From positions 48,329-112,328 of the forward strand of contig NZ_FNBG01000017.1 of the NCBI RefSeq assembly GCF_900102215.1: a stretch of DNA of 64,000 bases, in the 5' to 3' direction. Positions within the stretch are counted from its first letter, which is position 1. Every line of letters begins with the position of its first letter. The notes under the pieces were generated by a model that saw only the letters and a list, made by a program, of their open reading frames with translations, ran no database searches and had not been told where the DNA came from. The stretch is from Fontibacillus panacisegetis (GTDB lineage Bacteria; Bacillota; Bacilli; Paenibacillales; Paenibacillaceae). This document shows positions 16,566 to 25,621 of this stretch, one piece after another. The translations under genes were made by a program, and so were the position numbers.

Positions 16566-18501
16566 TTATATCATTCTCCGGAATCTCAAGAAAAACGCCA
16601 AAAACTATTATTTATACGTATTCGCGCTTATTTTTAGCGTTGCCCTGTATTTCGCTTTTGTCACGCTGCAATATGATCCGGCTATGGATGAAGCCAAAGG
16701 AACAATTAAAGGCGCAGCTGCCTTAGGAGCTGCCTCGGTACTGCTTATTGCTATCGTAACCATTTTCCTGTTGTATGCCAACAATCTGTTCATCAAACGG
16801 CGGAGTAAAGAAATCGGGCTGTTCCAATTAATAGGTCTGACGAAGAACAAAATCTTTCGTATCCTGACGGCAGAAAATTTCATCTTGTACTTTTGCTCGC
16901 TGATGATCGGAATTGGGCTCGGTTTCTCGGGTTCCAAGCTGCTGCTTATGATCCTGTTCAAAATAACAGGGGTTGATACAAACGCAACACTAAACTTCTC
17001 AACAGACGCGTTCAGACAAACCATGATTGTATTTCTTGCTCTTTATGTTCTGATTATGCTGATGAATTACCTGTTTATGAAGAGACAAAGCATTCTATCT
17101 CTATTTAGAGTGCAGTCATCAACAGAAGAACAAGTAAAGAAAGTATCTTTTGTAGAAATACTGATCGGTATTTTGGGCATATGCTTGATTCTTGGTGGGT
17201 ACTATCTCTCATCTAAATTGTTTGGCGGCGACTTCACAAGTATGCCAGAGCTGTTAATGGCCATGATTATAATCCTTGGTTCAGTCATTATCGGCACGTA
17301 TCTTTTTTACAAGGGCTCTGTTCGATTTATCTTTTACCTCATTCGCAAGCAAAAGTCGGGTTACCTGAATATTCGAGAGGTATTATCTCTCTCCTCGATT
17401 ATGTTCCGGATGAAGTCAAACGCCTTGATGCTGACGATCATTACGACGGTATCTGCACTCGCGATCGGATTGCTCTCCTTAAGTTATATTTCTTACTACT
17501 CAGCCGAACAAAGTGCGAAAAACAGCGTCCCATCCGACTTCACCTTTGCAAGTGATCAGGATGCGGAACAATTCAAACAAGCCTTAACAACAAATCAAAT
17601 TCCGTTTGACGAAACCCGAATTGATGTCATTCAGGTAGAAACCAATTTCAAGGATACGCTGGAGGCAAGCTTTACAGGCACCGGTTCAGAGTCAAATACG
17701 ATGATTATTGGTGTTATTAGCGACTCTGCAGTAGAGGGGCTCGATTTGCCTGAAGGAGAAGTAAGGTTGAGCGGATTCAGTGATATATTAAAAACCTTCC
17801 TATCCTTTAAGGAAAGTGGAGCGATCGAATTCAAAGGCCAACATGATGTTATTCCTGGGCAGATGGTAGGTATTGAGAAAGATTATATCGTATCCTGGTA
17901 CTTCACCAATGGCAGCTTGCCAATAGCTATCGTGGATGATTCCGTTTTTGAACACCTGAAAAAAGATCTTAATCCAGAAATTCAGAAAGAATCTAACACT
18001 TATATTGGAGTAGATATTGCAGATCAGGATAAATTAATCACTGCAAATGATATTTTTCTAAAGCTCCCACTCAGTCAGGATAGAGGAAACGATTCTCAGC
18101 TGCGCGACCTTAACTCTCAAAAGCAAACCATGGGACTTATCATGTTCATCGTTGGTTTCCTTGGATTAACCTTTCTCGTCACATCAGGTTGTATTTTGTA
18201 CTTCAAACAAATGGATGAAAGTGAGGAGGAAAAGCCGAATTATACAATTCTGCGCAAGCTCGGCTTCACGGAAGGAGATTTGTTAAAGGGCATTCAAGCA
18301 AAGCAAATTTTCAATTTTGGTATCCCGTTAATCGTTGGGCTGTTCCACAGCTATTTTGCTGTAAAATCCGGTTGGTTTCTCTTCGGAAGCGAGCTATGGA
18401 CACCAATGATGATCGTTATGGTGGTGTACACGGTACTTTACTCCATCTTTGGTTTCCTCTCCGTGCTTTATTATAAGAAAGTGATTAATGGAGCGCTGTA
18501 A
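16555..18501 (+). CDS. bceB: BceB-type ABC transporter permease
   Basis: The 648-residue permease has ten predicted helices with FtsX-like domains at both ends and one large extracellular domain (about residues 315-520) between helices 7 and 8, the diagnostic layout of BceB that sets antibiotic specificity. It starts at TTG 16555 inside the ATPase gene (translational coupling). Conserved features include [18 protein letters not shown] after helix 2 and [18 protein letters not shown] near the C-terminus. The substrate cannot be deduced from sequence alone. Confidence 0.9.
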   Translation: MSINYIILRNLKKNAKNYYLYVFALIFSVALYFAFVTLQYDPAMDEAKGTIKGAAALGAASVLLIAIVTIFLLYANNLFIKRRSKEIGLFQLIGLTKNKIFRILTAENFILYFCSLMIGIGLGFSGSKLLLMILFKITGVDTNATLNFSTDAFRQTMIVFLALYVLIMLMNYLFMKRQSILSLFRVQSSTEEQVKKVSFVEILIGILGICLILGGYYLSSKLFGGDFTSMPELLMAMIIILGSVIIGTYLFYKGSVRFIFYLIRKQKSGYLNIREVLSLSSIMFRMKSNALMLTIITTVSALAIGLLSLSYISYYSAEQSAKNSVPSDFTFASDQDAEQFKQALTTNQIPFDETRIDVIQVETNFKDTLEASFTGTGSESNTMIIGVISDSAVEGLDLPEGEVRLSGFSDILKTFLSFKESGAIEFKGQHDVIPGQMVGIEKDYIVSWYFTNGSLPIAIVDDSVFEHLKKDLNPEIQKESNTYIGVDIADQDKLITANDIFLKLPLSQDRGNDSQLRDLNSQKQTMGLIMFIVGFLGLTFLVTSGCILYFKQMDESEEEKPNYTILRKLGFTEGDLLKGIQAKQIFNFGIPLIVGLFHSYFAVKSGWFLFGSELWTPMMIVMVVYTVLYSIFGFLSVLYYKKVINGAL

Positions 18502-18513
18502 TAAGTTATCAAC

Positions 18514-18543
18514 AAAAACTGTCCGGCATGCCGGACAGTTTTT
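18514..18543. terminator. Strong terminator after bceB
   Basis: AAAAACTGTCCGGC and GCCGGACAGTTTTT form a near-continuous palindrome followed by T residues, 13 bases after the bceB stop codon. Confidence 0.9.
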
Positions 18544-18652
18544 TACATGTATATGCACGTATGAAATAAAGCTCCGTTATTTTTAACCGCAGCGATTGCG
18601 ATCACAACAGGTTTCATGCACATGTTCCCCCTCTCTCACCTGCTTAATCGTC

Positions 18653-19534
18653 CTACAATAAAAACTCACGAACAAAAACAGCTGTTCCAGAAACGTATAC
18701 ATCTATGCTGCTTTCGCTTCGGACAGCCTGTACATAAATTTTCCCATCCCTGTTTATTTCATGTCCTTGTTCAACTATAAATTCCACAGATGATGCCTCT
18801 TTATTAACATAGGTTAAGTAATACGCTCCCATAACACCGGATGCTGTACCTGTTGCTGGATCTTCAATGGTTCCTGAATATGGAGAAGAAAAATGCCTCG
18901 CATGCATCATAGCATTCTGATCTGCGGCTTTAAAGCTGAATGGATGTACCGAGGATTTTGGATTCTCGCTCAATATTTCAGGAAACATATTATTCTGCGG
19001 AATCATTTGTGAGAAGCTATGCAGGTTACGGATCGGTACTAGCAAGGTCCAAGTACCTGTGCTTCCGTAAACGATTGGCTTGGATAAGTCCAGATCCTCC
19101 TCAGATAGAGACATACTTTGAGCCAGCCTGCTCACATCTCCTTGAAAAGGAATAAAGCGTGGTTGATCTTGCTTCATTTTTATAAATAATTCTCCACCTC
19201 TAGTATCAAAGGAAACGGGCAAAATGCCAACATTCGTCTCAATAGTTATTTCCTTGTTATTCCCTAACAGTCCTCTAGACTTCAAGCAAAATAATGATGC
19301 AACCGTAGCGTGTCCACACAAATTAATTTCATGGCCTGGTGTAAAGTATCGTAGTCGCAAATCGGCCGTATCCGATGGTAAGACAAATACCGTCTCATTA
19401 AATCCAACTTTTTCGGCTAATGATTGCATCTCTTCTTGATGTAAATCATCAGCATTTAGTACTACTCCAGCTGGATTGCCTTTATGTGCAATGGATGAAA
19501 ATGCATCGTAATGTAGAATGGTTCTTAGAGTCAT
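18653..19534 (-). CDS. PhzF-family isomerase/epimerase-like protein
   Basis: The 293-residue protein has the two-fold diaminopimelate-epimerase-like architecture of PhzF: GNPAGVVL near 19-26, the catalytic Glu E47 in GFNETVFV, GHATVAS at 74-80 and the second-half DPATGTASG loop near 226-234. PhzF family members catalyse isomerisations on diverse metabolites; there is no phenazine cluster here, so the substrate is unknown. Start ATG 19534 is behind GGGAGG. The nucleotidyltransferase gene upstream ends 18 bases away. Confidence 0.9.
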   Translation of the reverse strand: MTLRTILHYDAFSSIAHKGNPAGVVLNADDLHQEEMQSLAEKVGFNETVFVLPSDTADLRLRYFTPGHEINLCGHATVASLFCLKSRGLLGNNKEITIETNVGILPVSFDTRGGELFIKMKQDQPRFIPFQGDVSRLAQSMSLSEEDLDLSKPIVYGSTGTWTLLVPIRNLHSFSQMIPQNNMFPEILSENPKSSVHPFSFKAADQNAMMHARHFSSPYSGTIEDPATGTASGVMGAYYLTYVNKEASSVEFIVEQGHEINRDGKIYVQAVRSESSIDVYVSGTAVFVREFLL

Positions 19535-19552
19535 GTCAAGAGCCTCCCCCTA

Positions 19553-20146
19553 TTAAGTGGACCATGAATGAACGATTAACTCGGGCCATTTTGATTTCCA
19601 CTTGTTCGCTTTTTTCATAAAAATCTGTTCCGTGATCAACCTCTTATTTGCTCTTACCGTCAGATTAAATAAATCACTTAGTCCGAACGGCGCATAGACC
19701 TTCCAAATGTTGTTTTTTTCGAGCCTTACTCCCAGTGAGGTTGCTGTTGTTGGCCAAGAACAAATACCATCCTCGACGGATTGATAGGGTTCTATCTCAA
19801 AACCAAATTTATCGCCATACCATAAATGAACTCTAGCCTGATTTTTTATATCGATTTTATATGGAATATCGCTAAAAATGTCTTTACCCGTTTGAATAAC
19901 TTCATCTTCAGCCTCTATACTTAAGTCCATCCCGTTAAAATACACAATATCAATATCCTCAATTCCATAATTCATATCACGATTCGTCAGTTGATTCCAT
20001 ACCGTTTGTACGATACAGCCTGCACCAATATAATAATGATCTAATTCTAAATGCTGAGCTTTTTCAAAAATCTTCATTAATAAATCGCTATTAGTTATTC
20101 TCGCTATTAATTCCTGTTCCAAAATCTGTTCGGCACTATTATCCAT
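19553..20146 (-). CDS. Nucleotidyltransferase-fold protein (NTP_transf_6/DUF925)
   Basis: The 197-residue protein shows GAGCIVQTVWNQL followed by IEDIDIVYFNG, matching the GxG...DxD pattern of the DUF925 nucleotidyltransferase family, and the C-terminal segment ATSLGVRLE...YAPFGLSDLF. Biochemical function is unknown for the family. The start ATG 20146 has AGGAGAG upstream. It lies between hemH and phzF, all minus strand, with short gaps. Confidence 0.8.
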   Translation of the reverse strand: MDNSAEQILEQELIARITNSDLLMKIFEKAQHLELDHYYIGAGCIVQTVWNQLTNRDMNYGIEDIDIVYFNGMDLSIEAEDEVIQTGKDIFSDIPYKIDIKNQARVHLWYGDKFGFEIEPYQSVEDGICSWPTTATSLGVRLEKNNIWKVYAPFGLSDLFNLTVRANKRLITEQIFMKKANKWKSKWPELIVHSWST

Positions 20147-20186
20147 TCTCGCTCTCCTTAGCTGATATGTGGAAAATTTCTGATTC

Positions 20187-21206
20187 TCAATTCATCCATC
20201 CCAATGCGTTCTTTTTCACCTGATTAGCCAGAAATAGAAGCCATTCTTCATTACTGTTCAAGCAAGAGGTTACGAAAAACTGCTCTTCTTCCCCTCCCCC
20301 GGCAGCAAATTGCTCTCGTCCTTCAATAGCAAGCTCATGCAGCGTTTCCAAGCAATCTGTTACAAGACCTGGTGAGAAAACTAAAGGCCTATGGATTCCA
20401 CGTCCAGCCAATTCACCAAGAACATTACTTGTAGCAGGACCGATCCACTCCTCGGGACCAAATCGTGATTGAAAGGTGACCTGCCACTGGCCAGAATCCC
20501 AATTCATAGCTGAAGCAAGCAGGCGTGCCGTCTCCATGCATTGCGCCTCGTATGGATCTCCTGTCTCTATATATCGTTTTGGAATCCCATGAAAGGTCAA
20601 GACATAATAATCCGGCTTTATGTCTAGGTTATCTATTTGGTGAACTAAGTGCGACTTCATAGCTGAAATATACCCAGGCTCATTATAAAAGGCTTCCATA
20701 AATCTGAGCGTGGGAACAAAACGTTTTGATGCAGCTCCGGTGGAGTTGTTTCTACCGAGCGCAGCAAAACACGCCTGATCGTACACTGAAGCGCTGGTGG
20801 TTGATGAATATTGGGGAAACAGCGGTACAACAATAATTCGTGTAGCTCCAGCGTTCTCCAATTTTGAGATTGCCTGTTCCATGCTCGGCTCACTATATGC
20901 TAATCCTAACTCAACATGATAATCAGAACCAAGCAATAATTGCAGCCCTGACTGCTGAGCTAATGAATGAAGCAACAGGGGTGATCCTTCCTTTTCCCAT
21001 ATCTGGCTGTACAGCTTTGCTGATCGTCTTGGACGAGTGCGCAAAATAATCCCTTGCAGCAAAGGCTGCCAAAACAGCGGCGAATAATCGACGATCCGTC
21101 GATCAGATAAAAACTTTTTCAGATACGGACGAACCGCTTTGGCTGTTGGTGCAGATGGTGTTCCTATTTGAGCGAGTATTACGCCGATTGGAGACAGTTT
21201 GTTCAA
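20187..21206 (-). CDS. hemH: Ferrochelatase, proteobacterial (protoporphyrin) type
   Basis: I start at TTG 21206, 8 bases after AAAGGAG, giving a standard MNKLSPIGVILAQIGTP N-terminus; the frame extends to 21239 without support. The catalytic His is H206 in TFHGIPKRY and the Glu is E287 in DCLETL. Sequence blocks such as KRYIETGDPYEAQC, TFQSRFG and the insert between helices match HemH of Proteobacteria, not CpfC of Bacilli, which uses coproporphyrin. The enzyme inserts Fe2+ into porphyrin at the inner membrane face. It is divergent from a DoxX gene across a region with FNR/CRP-like boxes. Confidence 0.85.
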   Translation of the reverse strand: MNKLSPIGVILAQIGTPSAPTAKAVRPYLKKFLSDRRIVDYSPLFWQPLLQGIILRTRPRRSAKLYSQIWEKEGSPLLLHSLAQQSGLQLLLGSDYHVELGLAYSEPSMEQAISKLENAGATRIIVVPLFPQYSSTTSASVYDQACFAALGRNNSTGAASKRFVPTLRFMEAFYNEPGYISAMKSHLVHQIDNLDIKPDYYVLTFHGIPKRYIETGDPYEAQCMETARLLASAMNWDSGQWQVTFQSRFGPEEWIGPATSNVLGELAGRGIHRPLVFSPGLVTDCLETLHELAIEGREQFAAGGGEEEQFFVTSCLNSNEEWLLFLANQVKKNALGWMN

Positions 21207-21337
21207 AGCACAGGCTCCTTTCCATGTTACCGAATCCAATTAGGTTATCATAGCAGCTCTGAGCGCACAATTATTGTGATCACTGAACCTTCATTTCCCA
21301 CACATGTTTAAATTTTAATAATTAAAATTTTATTAAT

Positions 21338-21353
21338 TGTGATTTTAATCACA
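21338..21353 (+). promoter_or_regulatory. FNR/CRP-type box 1
   Basis: TGTGA-N6-TCACA, a perfect consensus for FNR in Bacilli (and CRP in enterics). Its centre is 41.5 bases before the predicted transcription start of the DoxX gene, the class II activator position. Confidence 0.7.
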
Positions 21354-21358
21354 TGTAT

Positions 21359-21374
21359 AGTGAAAAATATCACA
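21359..21374 (+). promoter_or_regulatory. FNR/CRP-type box 2
   Basis: AGTGA-N6-TCACA, 21 bases (two helical turns) downstream of box 1 and abutting the -10 element TATAAT at 21375-21380. A protein here would block RNA polymerase, so the pair suggests activation then repression or autoregulated damping. Confidence 0.6.
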
Positions 21375-21380
21375 TATAAT
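21375..21380 (+). promoter_or_regulatory. Predicted -10 element of doxX promoter
   Basis: TATAAT immediately after FNR/CRP-type box 2, about 60 bases before the DoxX start codon. Confidence 0.6.
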
Positions 21381-21439
21381 AAAGACATCAAAGATTCCTC
21401 ATTCAAACAAAAAACACAACAATGGACGGAGTGGTAAAT

Positions 21440-21979
21440 ATGTTTAACAACTTCCTTAGAACGAACAAAGTCGCAATGTGGTTCCTAACCTTTATCAGAA
21501 TTTATCTCGGATATAAATGGATTACAGCCGGATGGCATAAATTAACTGGAGGATTCGACGCCGCAGGTTTCTTACAAGGAGCGATTGCAAAAAGTACTGG
21601 TGATGCCCCTACTGTACAAGCCTGGTGGGGAACATTTCTGGAGCATGTTGCTCTTCCGAATGTAGGTATCTTCAACTACCTTATTCCTTTGGGTGAGTTT
21701 CTCGTAGGGCTTGGATTAATACTCGGAACATTGACTACCTTCGCTGCTCTTATGGGTCTGGTAATGAATGCTGCGTTCCTCTTCTCGGGTACAGTAAGCA
21801 CCAATGCCCAAATGCTTCTTCTTGAAGTGCTGATCGTTGTAGCGGCTGCTAACGCTGGCAAAATCGGACTTGATCACTACGTTCTGCCTTATCTTCGCGG
21901 ATTATTCCACAAAAAAGATGAAATCAGACCCGTGAACCCTACTACAAAACAAAATTTGAAAACCAAACATACAGCTTAA
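21440..21979 (+). CDS. DoxX-family membrane protein
   Basis: The 179-residue protein has four hydrophobic helices with the DoxX pattern: RIYLGYKWITAGWHKLTGGF, LIPLGEFLVGLGLILG and the helix NAQMLLLEVLIVVAAANAGKIGLDHYV. DoxX proteins are small integral membrane subunits linked to quinone or thiosulfate oxidation and redox stress. I start at ATG 21440, 5 bases after GGAGTGG, rather than the upstream ATG at 21422. Two FNR/CRP-like boxes suggest oxygen- or redox-dependent transcription. Confidence 0.85.
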   Translation: MFNNFLRTNKVAMWFLTFIRIYLGYKWITAGWHKLTGGFDAAGFLQGAIAKSTGDAPTVQAWWGTFLEHVALPNVGIFNYLIPLGEFLVGLGLILGTLTTFAALMGLVMNAAFLFSGTVSTNAQMLLLEVLIVVAAANAGKIGLDHYVLPYLRGLFHKKDEIRPVNPTTKQNLKTKHTA

Positions 21980-21995
21980 GCAACAAGAAAAATAA

Positions 21996-22685
21996 TTAAG
22001 GAGTTGTCCATATGGGCAGCTCCTTTATTGTTAAGTATTTAAATTTATTATATCGTTTCTTAACTCCATCCATTTCAACTTCAATTCCTACGCCTTTGAA
22101 ATATCCCGACCCCGACCAGTCAATTTCATGACCTTCAGCAATAAATTCTGCCGTTAAGCTGACTTTACTGTGAGGAATAATGCTAACGGTACTTGCTTCG
22201 AAGTTCAGGTCACCATAACGATCTTCAAAAACAGGCTGAATGGTTATGCTATTCTCTGCACCATAATTATAAAAAGTAAACGAACATTTGGCTTTGGCCT
22301 CATTGTCACTGGTTTTAATGTGACACTCACTATTTTCCACCAAATAATCTATGGAATGTGTTCCATTTGAATTATGCTTGAGAACAAACATAAGCTTTTC
22401 TGATGCCAATGGAAAAATGAGCATAAATGCAACACAAGCTATGATGATCCTGCTTAAAATTTTGGGGTATCTGGGTTTATATATTTTTACGGTTCCGATC
22501 ATTCCAATTAGCAATAAAATGAAACCTAAAATTACTGGTAGATGAAACCTAGTATTCTTCCCAAGCCATGGAGAGATGCCTGCTGCACTAAATATATTGT
22601 CGCCAAGCGAGACGTGTAAATGACTTCTAACCAACATCAATACACCGACACATAGAACGAAAATATATATTAATCCCTTCTTCAT
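21996..22685 (-). CDS. Hypothetical membrane protein
   Basis: The 229-residue protein starts at ATG 22685 (MKKGLIYIFVLCVGVLMLV) behind GGAGGAG. It has three hydrophobic helices (about 4-20, 50-70 and 80-100), then an extracellular beta-rich domain. No family was recognised. The last codons lie within a hairpin (AAGGAG...CTCCTT, 21999-22025) followed by T-rich sequence, so terminator and gene end overlap; this hints that the original C-terminus was changed by a small mutation. Confidence 0.65.
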   Translation of the reverse strand: MKKGLIYIFVLCVGVLMLVRSHLHVSLGDNIFSAAGISPWLGKNTRFHLPVILGFILLLIGMIGTVKIYKPRYPKILSRIIIACVAFMLIFPLASEKLMFVLKHNSNGTHSIDYLVENSECHIKTSDNEAKAKCSFTFYNYGAENSITIQPVFEDRYGDLNFEASTVSIIPHSKVSLTAEFIAEGHEIDWSGSGYFKGVGIEVEMDGVKKRYNKFKYLTIKELPIWTTP

Positions 22686-22720
22686 GATCTCCTCCTTCAA
22701 ACAACGCTATGTTTTGGGAA

Positions 22721-23242
22721 TCATCCTTCAGTCAGCTTTAGAAATTCGTCTCTTAAAATTCCCATAATGATTAGCGATTCATAAGTATCATTTTTTTTGA
22801 TGCATTCTCTCAATAAACCCTCAGCAATAAAACCATTGCTTTCATAGACATGTTTTGCCCGGTCGTTAAAATCCTTTACATCAAGCCATAGACGATGTGC
22901 ATTTAAATGATGAAAAACATATTTCTGTATCAAACGAATAGCTTGTTTCCCATACCCTTGCCCTTTATGACTAATATTTATCCTTGTCAGTTCGATACAA
23001 TCATTGTCATTGGTTAATCCCGCGAGAATCATATAGCCAATTTTTACTCCAGCCAGATCCTCAATTACAACATGAAGCTGATCTCTGCGCTCAATAGCCT
23101 CTATATGCTTTTCTCTAGTCCATTGTGCAACAAATTTACGACTTTGTTCATCATTTTCCGCCTTAATGACATAATCAAGATCCGCAAGAATGGTCTTTCT
23201 AAACTGAATGCTTCGAGATTGAATCAATACTTCAGAGTCCAA
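22721..23242 (-). CDS. RimJ-type GNAT acetyltransferase
   Basis: The 173-residue protein has the RimJ/RimL pattern: FRKTILADLDYVIKAE at the start, ISHKGQGYGKQAIRLIQKYV (acetyl-CoA pyrophosphate loop) and RLWLDVKDFNDRAKHVYESNGF. It probably N-acetylates a protein or small amine. TTG start at 23242 behind GGAGGTGATC. The histidine phosphatase upstream is 20 bases away on the same strand. Confidence 0.85.
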   Translation of the reverse strand: MDSEVLIQSRSIQFRKTILADLDYVIKAENDEQSRKFVAQWTREKHIEAIERRDQLHVVIEDLAGVKIGYMILAGLTNDNDCIELTRINISHKGQGYGKQAIRLIQKYVFHHLNAHRLWLDVKDFNDRAKHVYESNGFIAEGLLRECIKKNDTYESLIIMGILRDEFLKLTEG

Positions 23243-23262
23243 ACAGGATCACCTCCGTTATT

Positions 23263-23895
23263 TTACCCCTCCACTGCATCTTCCTGGTAATGGCTGATAT
23301 CTCCATGCAAAATAATTTTATATTCGTTATCGGTAATTTCTACTTTACATAAGCAAGCTGGATGAATATAAGGGAGATCCCAAAGCTTGTTCATAGGCCG
23401 TTTTTCAAAATACGCCATAATCAGCTTGACTACCACAGTGTGCGTTACAATTAAAATCGACTTCCCTTGATGATCAGCAATAATCTGATTTAGCTTACGA
23501 ACTGCCCTGCTCAATACCTCTTCATATGTCTCTCCAGCGTAAACCTGAAACTTCTCAGGATCACCCCAAAAATAATCATATTCCTCAGGGTATAATTCCA
23601 TAATAGCTTCCTGCTTTTGTCCTTCCCAAATGCCCAGGTTCATTTCTCTTAAATCATCGCTCTCATGAATATCTATTTCTCTATTTCCTTTGATGATTTC
23701 TGCAGTCCTACGAGCTCTATTACTGGAACTGGAAAAAATAGCATCGATCCACTCATTCTGAATGGACTCCCCTAACCAACTAGCTTGTTTAACACCCAGC
23801 TCTGTTAATGGAGAATCCTGATGCCCTTGAAACCTGTGTTCGACATTCCATTCTGTCTGTCCATGTCTTACTAGGAATATTGTAGTTTTGTTCAT
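23263..23895 (-). CDS. Histidine phosphatase (phosphoglycerate-mutase-like)
   Basis: The 210-residue protein has the RHG motif LVRHGQTEWN (catalytic His H11), the acid in LREMNLGIWEG and the second His in IVTHTVVVKL, the complete signature of the branch 1 histidine phosphatases such as PhoE/CobC/GpmB. Substrates vary from phosphosugars to alpha-ribazole phosphate. It precedes the GNAT gene at 22721-23242 with a 20-base gap. Confidence 0.9.
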   Translation of the reverse strand: MNKTTIFLVRHGQTEWNVEHRFQGHQDSPLTELGVKQASWLGESIQNEWIDAIFSSSSNRARRTAEIIKGNREIDIHESDDLREMNLGIWEGQKQEAIMELYPEEYDYFWGDPEKFQVYAGETYEEVLSRAVRKLNQIIADHQGKSILIVTHTVVVKLIMAYFEKRPMNKLWDLPYIHPACLCKVEITDNEYKIILHGDISHYQEDAVEG

Positions 23896-23987
23896 GCTCG
23901 ATCCCCCTGCTTCCTGTAATCTATGATTTCGCCATCCTGTCGCCTTATATTAATGGATTTCATTTATTCTTGGATGAAGTTCAGTAT

Positions 23988-24536
23988 TCATGCCTCTTCC
24001 CCTTCATTTAGCAGCACCATATGTATGTGATCTTCCCAGACCCCATTAATTTTTAAATATTTCCGTGCCAAACCTTCATTTTGAAATCCTAGCTTCTCTA
24101 CTAATCTTAAAGAGCCCTTATTTCTTGGCATGATGTTAGCCTCTATACGATGTAAAGATAACTCTTGAAAAGCGTAATCAATAATCGGTCTTAACGACTC
24201 GGTCATGATTCCTTTGCCTTGTTCCTGTTCATCCAGCTTATATCCCAAGTGACAAGATTGAAAAACGCCCATCACAATATTACTTAATGCGATCGATCCA
24301 ATGATCTTTTCGTTCATCATTATCCAAACCTTGTATAAGCTACCTTCTAGAATTTTATAGTATTCTTCATGCAGTAGATTTTCTTGATAAGGTACAGTAT
24401 AGAAATCGGAGTTGCGTTCCGGTTCCCATGGTTTTAAGAAATCTTTATTTCTAAGATTATATTCAGTCACCGCTTGTGCGTAGGATTCATCAATAACTTG
24501 TAGTGACACTTGATCCGTCTGAAAATGATGCTTCAT
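23988..24536 (-). CDS. RimJ-type GNAT acetyltransferase
   Basis: The 182-residue protein starts at ATG 24536 (MKHHFQTDQVSLQVID) behind AAGGTGA; the frame extends three codons further. RimJ/RimL features: SCHLGYKLDEQEQGKGIMTE (pyrophosphate loop region), HRIEANIMPRNKGSLRLVEKLGF and the C-terminal DHIHMVLL. It probably modifies ribosomal protein N-termini or related amines. It lies downstream of a DUF1801 gene on the same strand. Confidence 0.85.
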   Translation of the reverse strand: MKHHFQTDQVSLQVIDESYAQAVTEYNLRNKDFLKPWEPERNSDFYTVPYQENLLHEEYYKILEGSLYKVWIMMNEKIIGSIALSNIVMGVFQSCHLGYKLDEQEQGKGIMTESLRPIIDYAFQELSLHRIEANIMPRNKGSLRLVEKLGFQNEGLARKYLKINGVWEDHIHMVLLNEGEEA

Positions 24537-24582
24537 TATAATCACCTTTTTATTGATATGTTGTTAATTATTTCCTTTGTTC

Positions 24583-24987
24583 TTAGCTTGTCATTTGTAG
24601 CCATCTGGTTACTACCTCTTCAAGCTTCTCTTTCTTGTCTTCTATATCACTTAAACTGTAAATTTTCACGATCGCCCTGTCGTTAGTAGCCCATTCCAAC
24701 AGTCCCGTAGCATCTTCAAAAATAGTCCCTGCTTGCCCCACAGCCTGAAACTTTTTCTTGACGCCACAGTGAAAGACAATTCGAAAAAAACCTTTTCCCT
24801 GCAAATTAAAAGTCACTCGATCATCCCCATTAAAGCAGAAGCTTGGAGCGTTCCATTTAATATGCTCTGTGATCTGTTCATTAACGCCTAAAATGATCCT
24901 TCTTGCTTCCTCAATTTCCTTCTTTAACGGATGATCAAGATGGTTCAAATAATCAACTACTTGCTGGTGACCATCCAACTTAGGCAT
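24583..24987 (-). CDS. DUF1801 protein
   Basis: A 134-residue cytoplasmic protein with the DUF1801 core: EIEEARRIILGVNEQITEHI, WNAPSFCFNGDDRVTF and the C-terminal helix. Related domains resemble YdhG/frataxin-like folds; function is unknown. It starts 15 bases after the stop of the helix-hairpin-helix gene. Confidence 0.85.
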   Translation of the reverse strand: MPKLDGHQQVVDYLNHLDHPLKKEIEEARRIILGVNEQITEHIKWNAPSFCFNGDDRVTFNLQGKGFFRIVFHCGVKKKFQAVGQAGTIFEDATGLLEWATNDRAIVKIYSLSDIEDKKEKLEEVVTRWLQMTS

Positions 24988-25002
24988 GGTGATCCCCTCC
25001 GA

Positions 25003-25215
25003 TCATTTTTTAGAAAAGGTCCATCCCTTAAGCTCAAGAGCCTTTCGTAATTGTTCAAGCGCATTAGGACCTATACCATGGAGATTTTTGATTTCATTTT
25101 CACTAAATTTAGACACCTGCTCCAAGGTAGTGATTCCGAGGTTGTTAAGTGCACGCAGCGCAGGCTTCGCCAGTTTAACTTCAAGTTCTAGGCCTTGCTT
25201 GCTATTACTTTGCAT
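25003..25215 (-). CDS. Small helix-hairpin-helix protein (RNA polymerase alpha-CTD-like)
   Basis: A 70-residue protein resembling the C-terminal domain of the RNA polymerase alpha subunit: KPALRALNNLGITTLEQVSK, then KNLHGIGPNALEQLRKAL with the hairpin GIGP. Such stand-alone domains bind DNA non-specifically. A second copy of its first codons is found at 33783-33843 in the duplicated segment, cut short by an IS remnant. Confidence 0.8.
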   Translation of the reverse strand: MQSNSKQGLELEVKLAKPALRALNNLGITTLEQVSKFSENEIKNLHGIGPNALEQLRKALELKGWTFSKK

Positions 25216-25621
25216 TCCAGCATCCCTCCAGCTTAGTGGTTTTATATGGGAAAGATTTAACGCATAAAAAACAAGATTACTACTCCAAACAATCCTAGAA
25301 AAAGAACATCAAATGGATGCTCGGAAAGTGTTCTTTCCATCGCTTTTCCTTCTACACTTGAGTTATGAGGTTCGCCATGCAGAATTCCTGAAATTCCTGC
25401 AGAAGTGCAGGCTTTTTCTAAAATCCTCTTCAAACTGGACACTTACGAAAAAAATTGCTGCACATTTGCAACCTCTTGCTCATTCTTTCATTTCTACTTT
25501 AAAAAAACTGTATTTTGCATACTTTTCTGATCTTGTACCTGTTTTTACTAATGACGTCGTTCTTTCTTTAGTTCAACTTATATAGTACCATATTTAAAAA
25601 CTATCCTTTAAGCACCTAACA
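25216..25621. other. Non-coding gap with R1 array; no convincing gene
   Basis: A 61-codon minus-strand frame at 25257-25442 ends HPFDVLFLGLFGVVILFF, a possible membrane helix. Its counterpart in D2 is frameshifted, and the upstream part runs through the repeat boxes, so I do not call it a gene. The rest is the R1 array described separately. Confidence 0.5.
25396..25530. repeat. R1 repeat array, copy B (three boxes)
   Basis: Boxes start at 25396 (CCTGCAGAAGTGCAGGCTTT), 25457 (GCTGCACATTTGCAACCTCT) and 25507 (ACTGTATTTTGCATACTTTT), spaced 61 and 50. They correspond to boxes 2-4 of copies A and C; box 1 is missing. Confidence 0.7.

Noticed and set aside
13221..18501. Bce module as a biosynthetic (lantibiotic) immunity locus
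   Set aside because: No precursor peptide, modification or export genes nearby; the genes fit a stand-alone detoxification module.
25257..25442. 61-codon frame with a hydrophobic C-terminus as a type I toxin
   Set aside because: Its upstream half is R1 repeat sequence and the duplicate copy is frameshifted.
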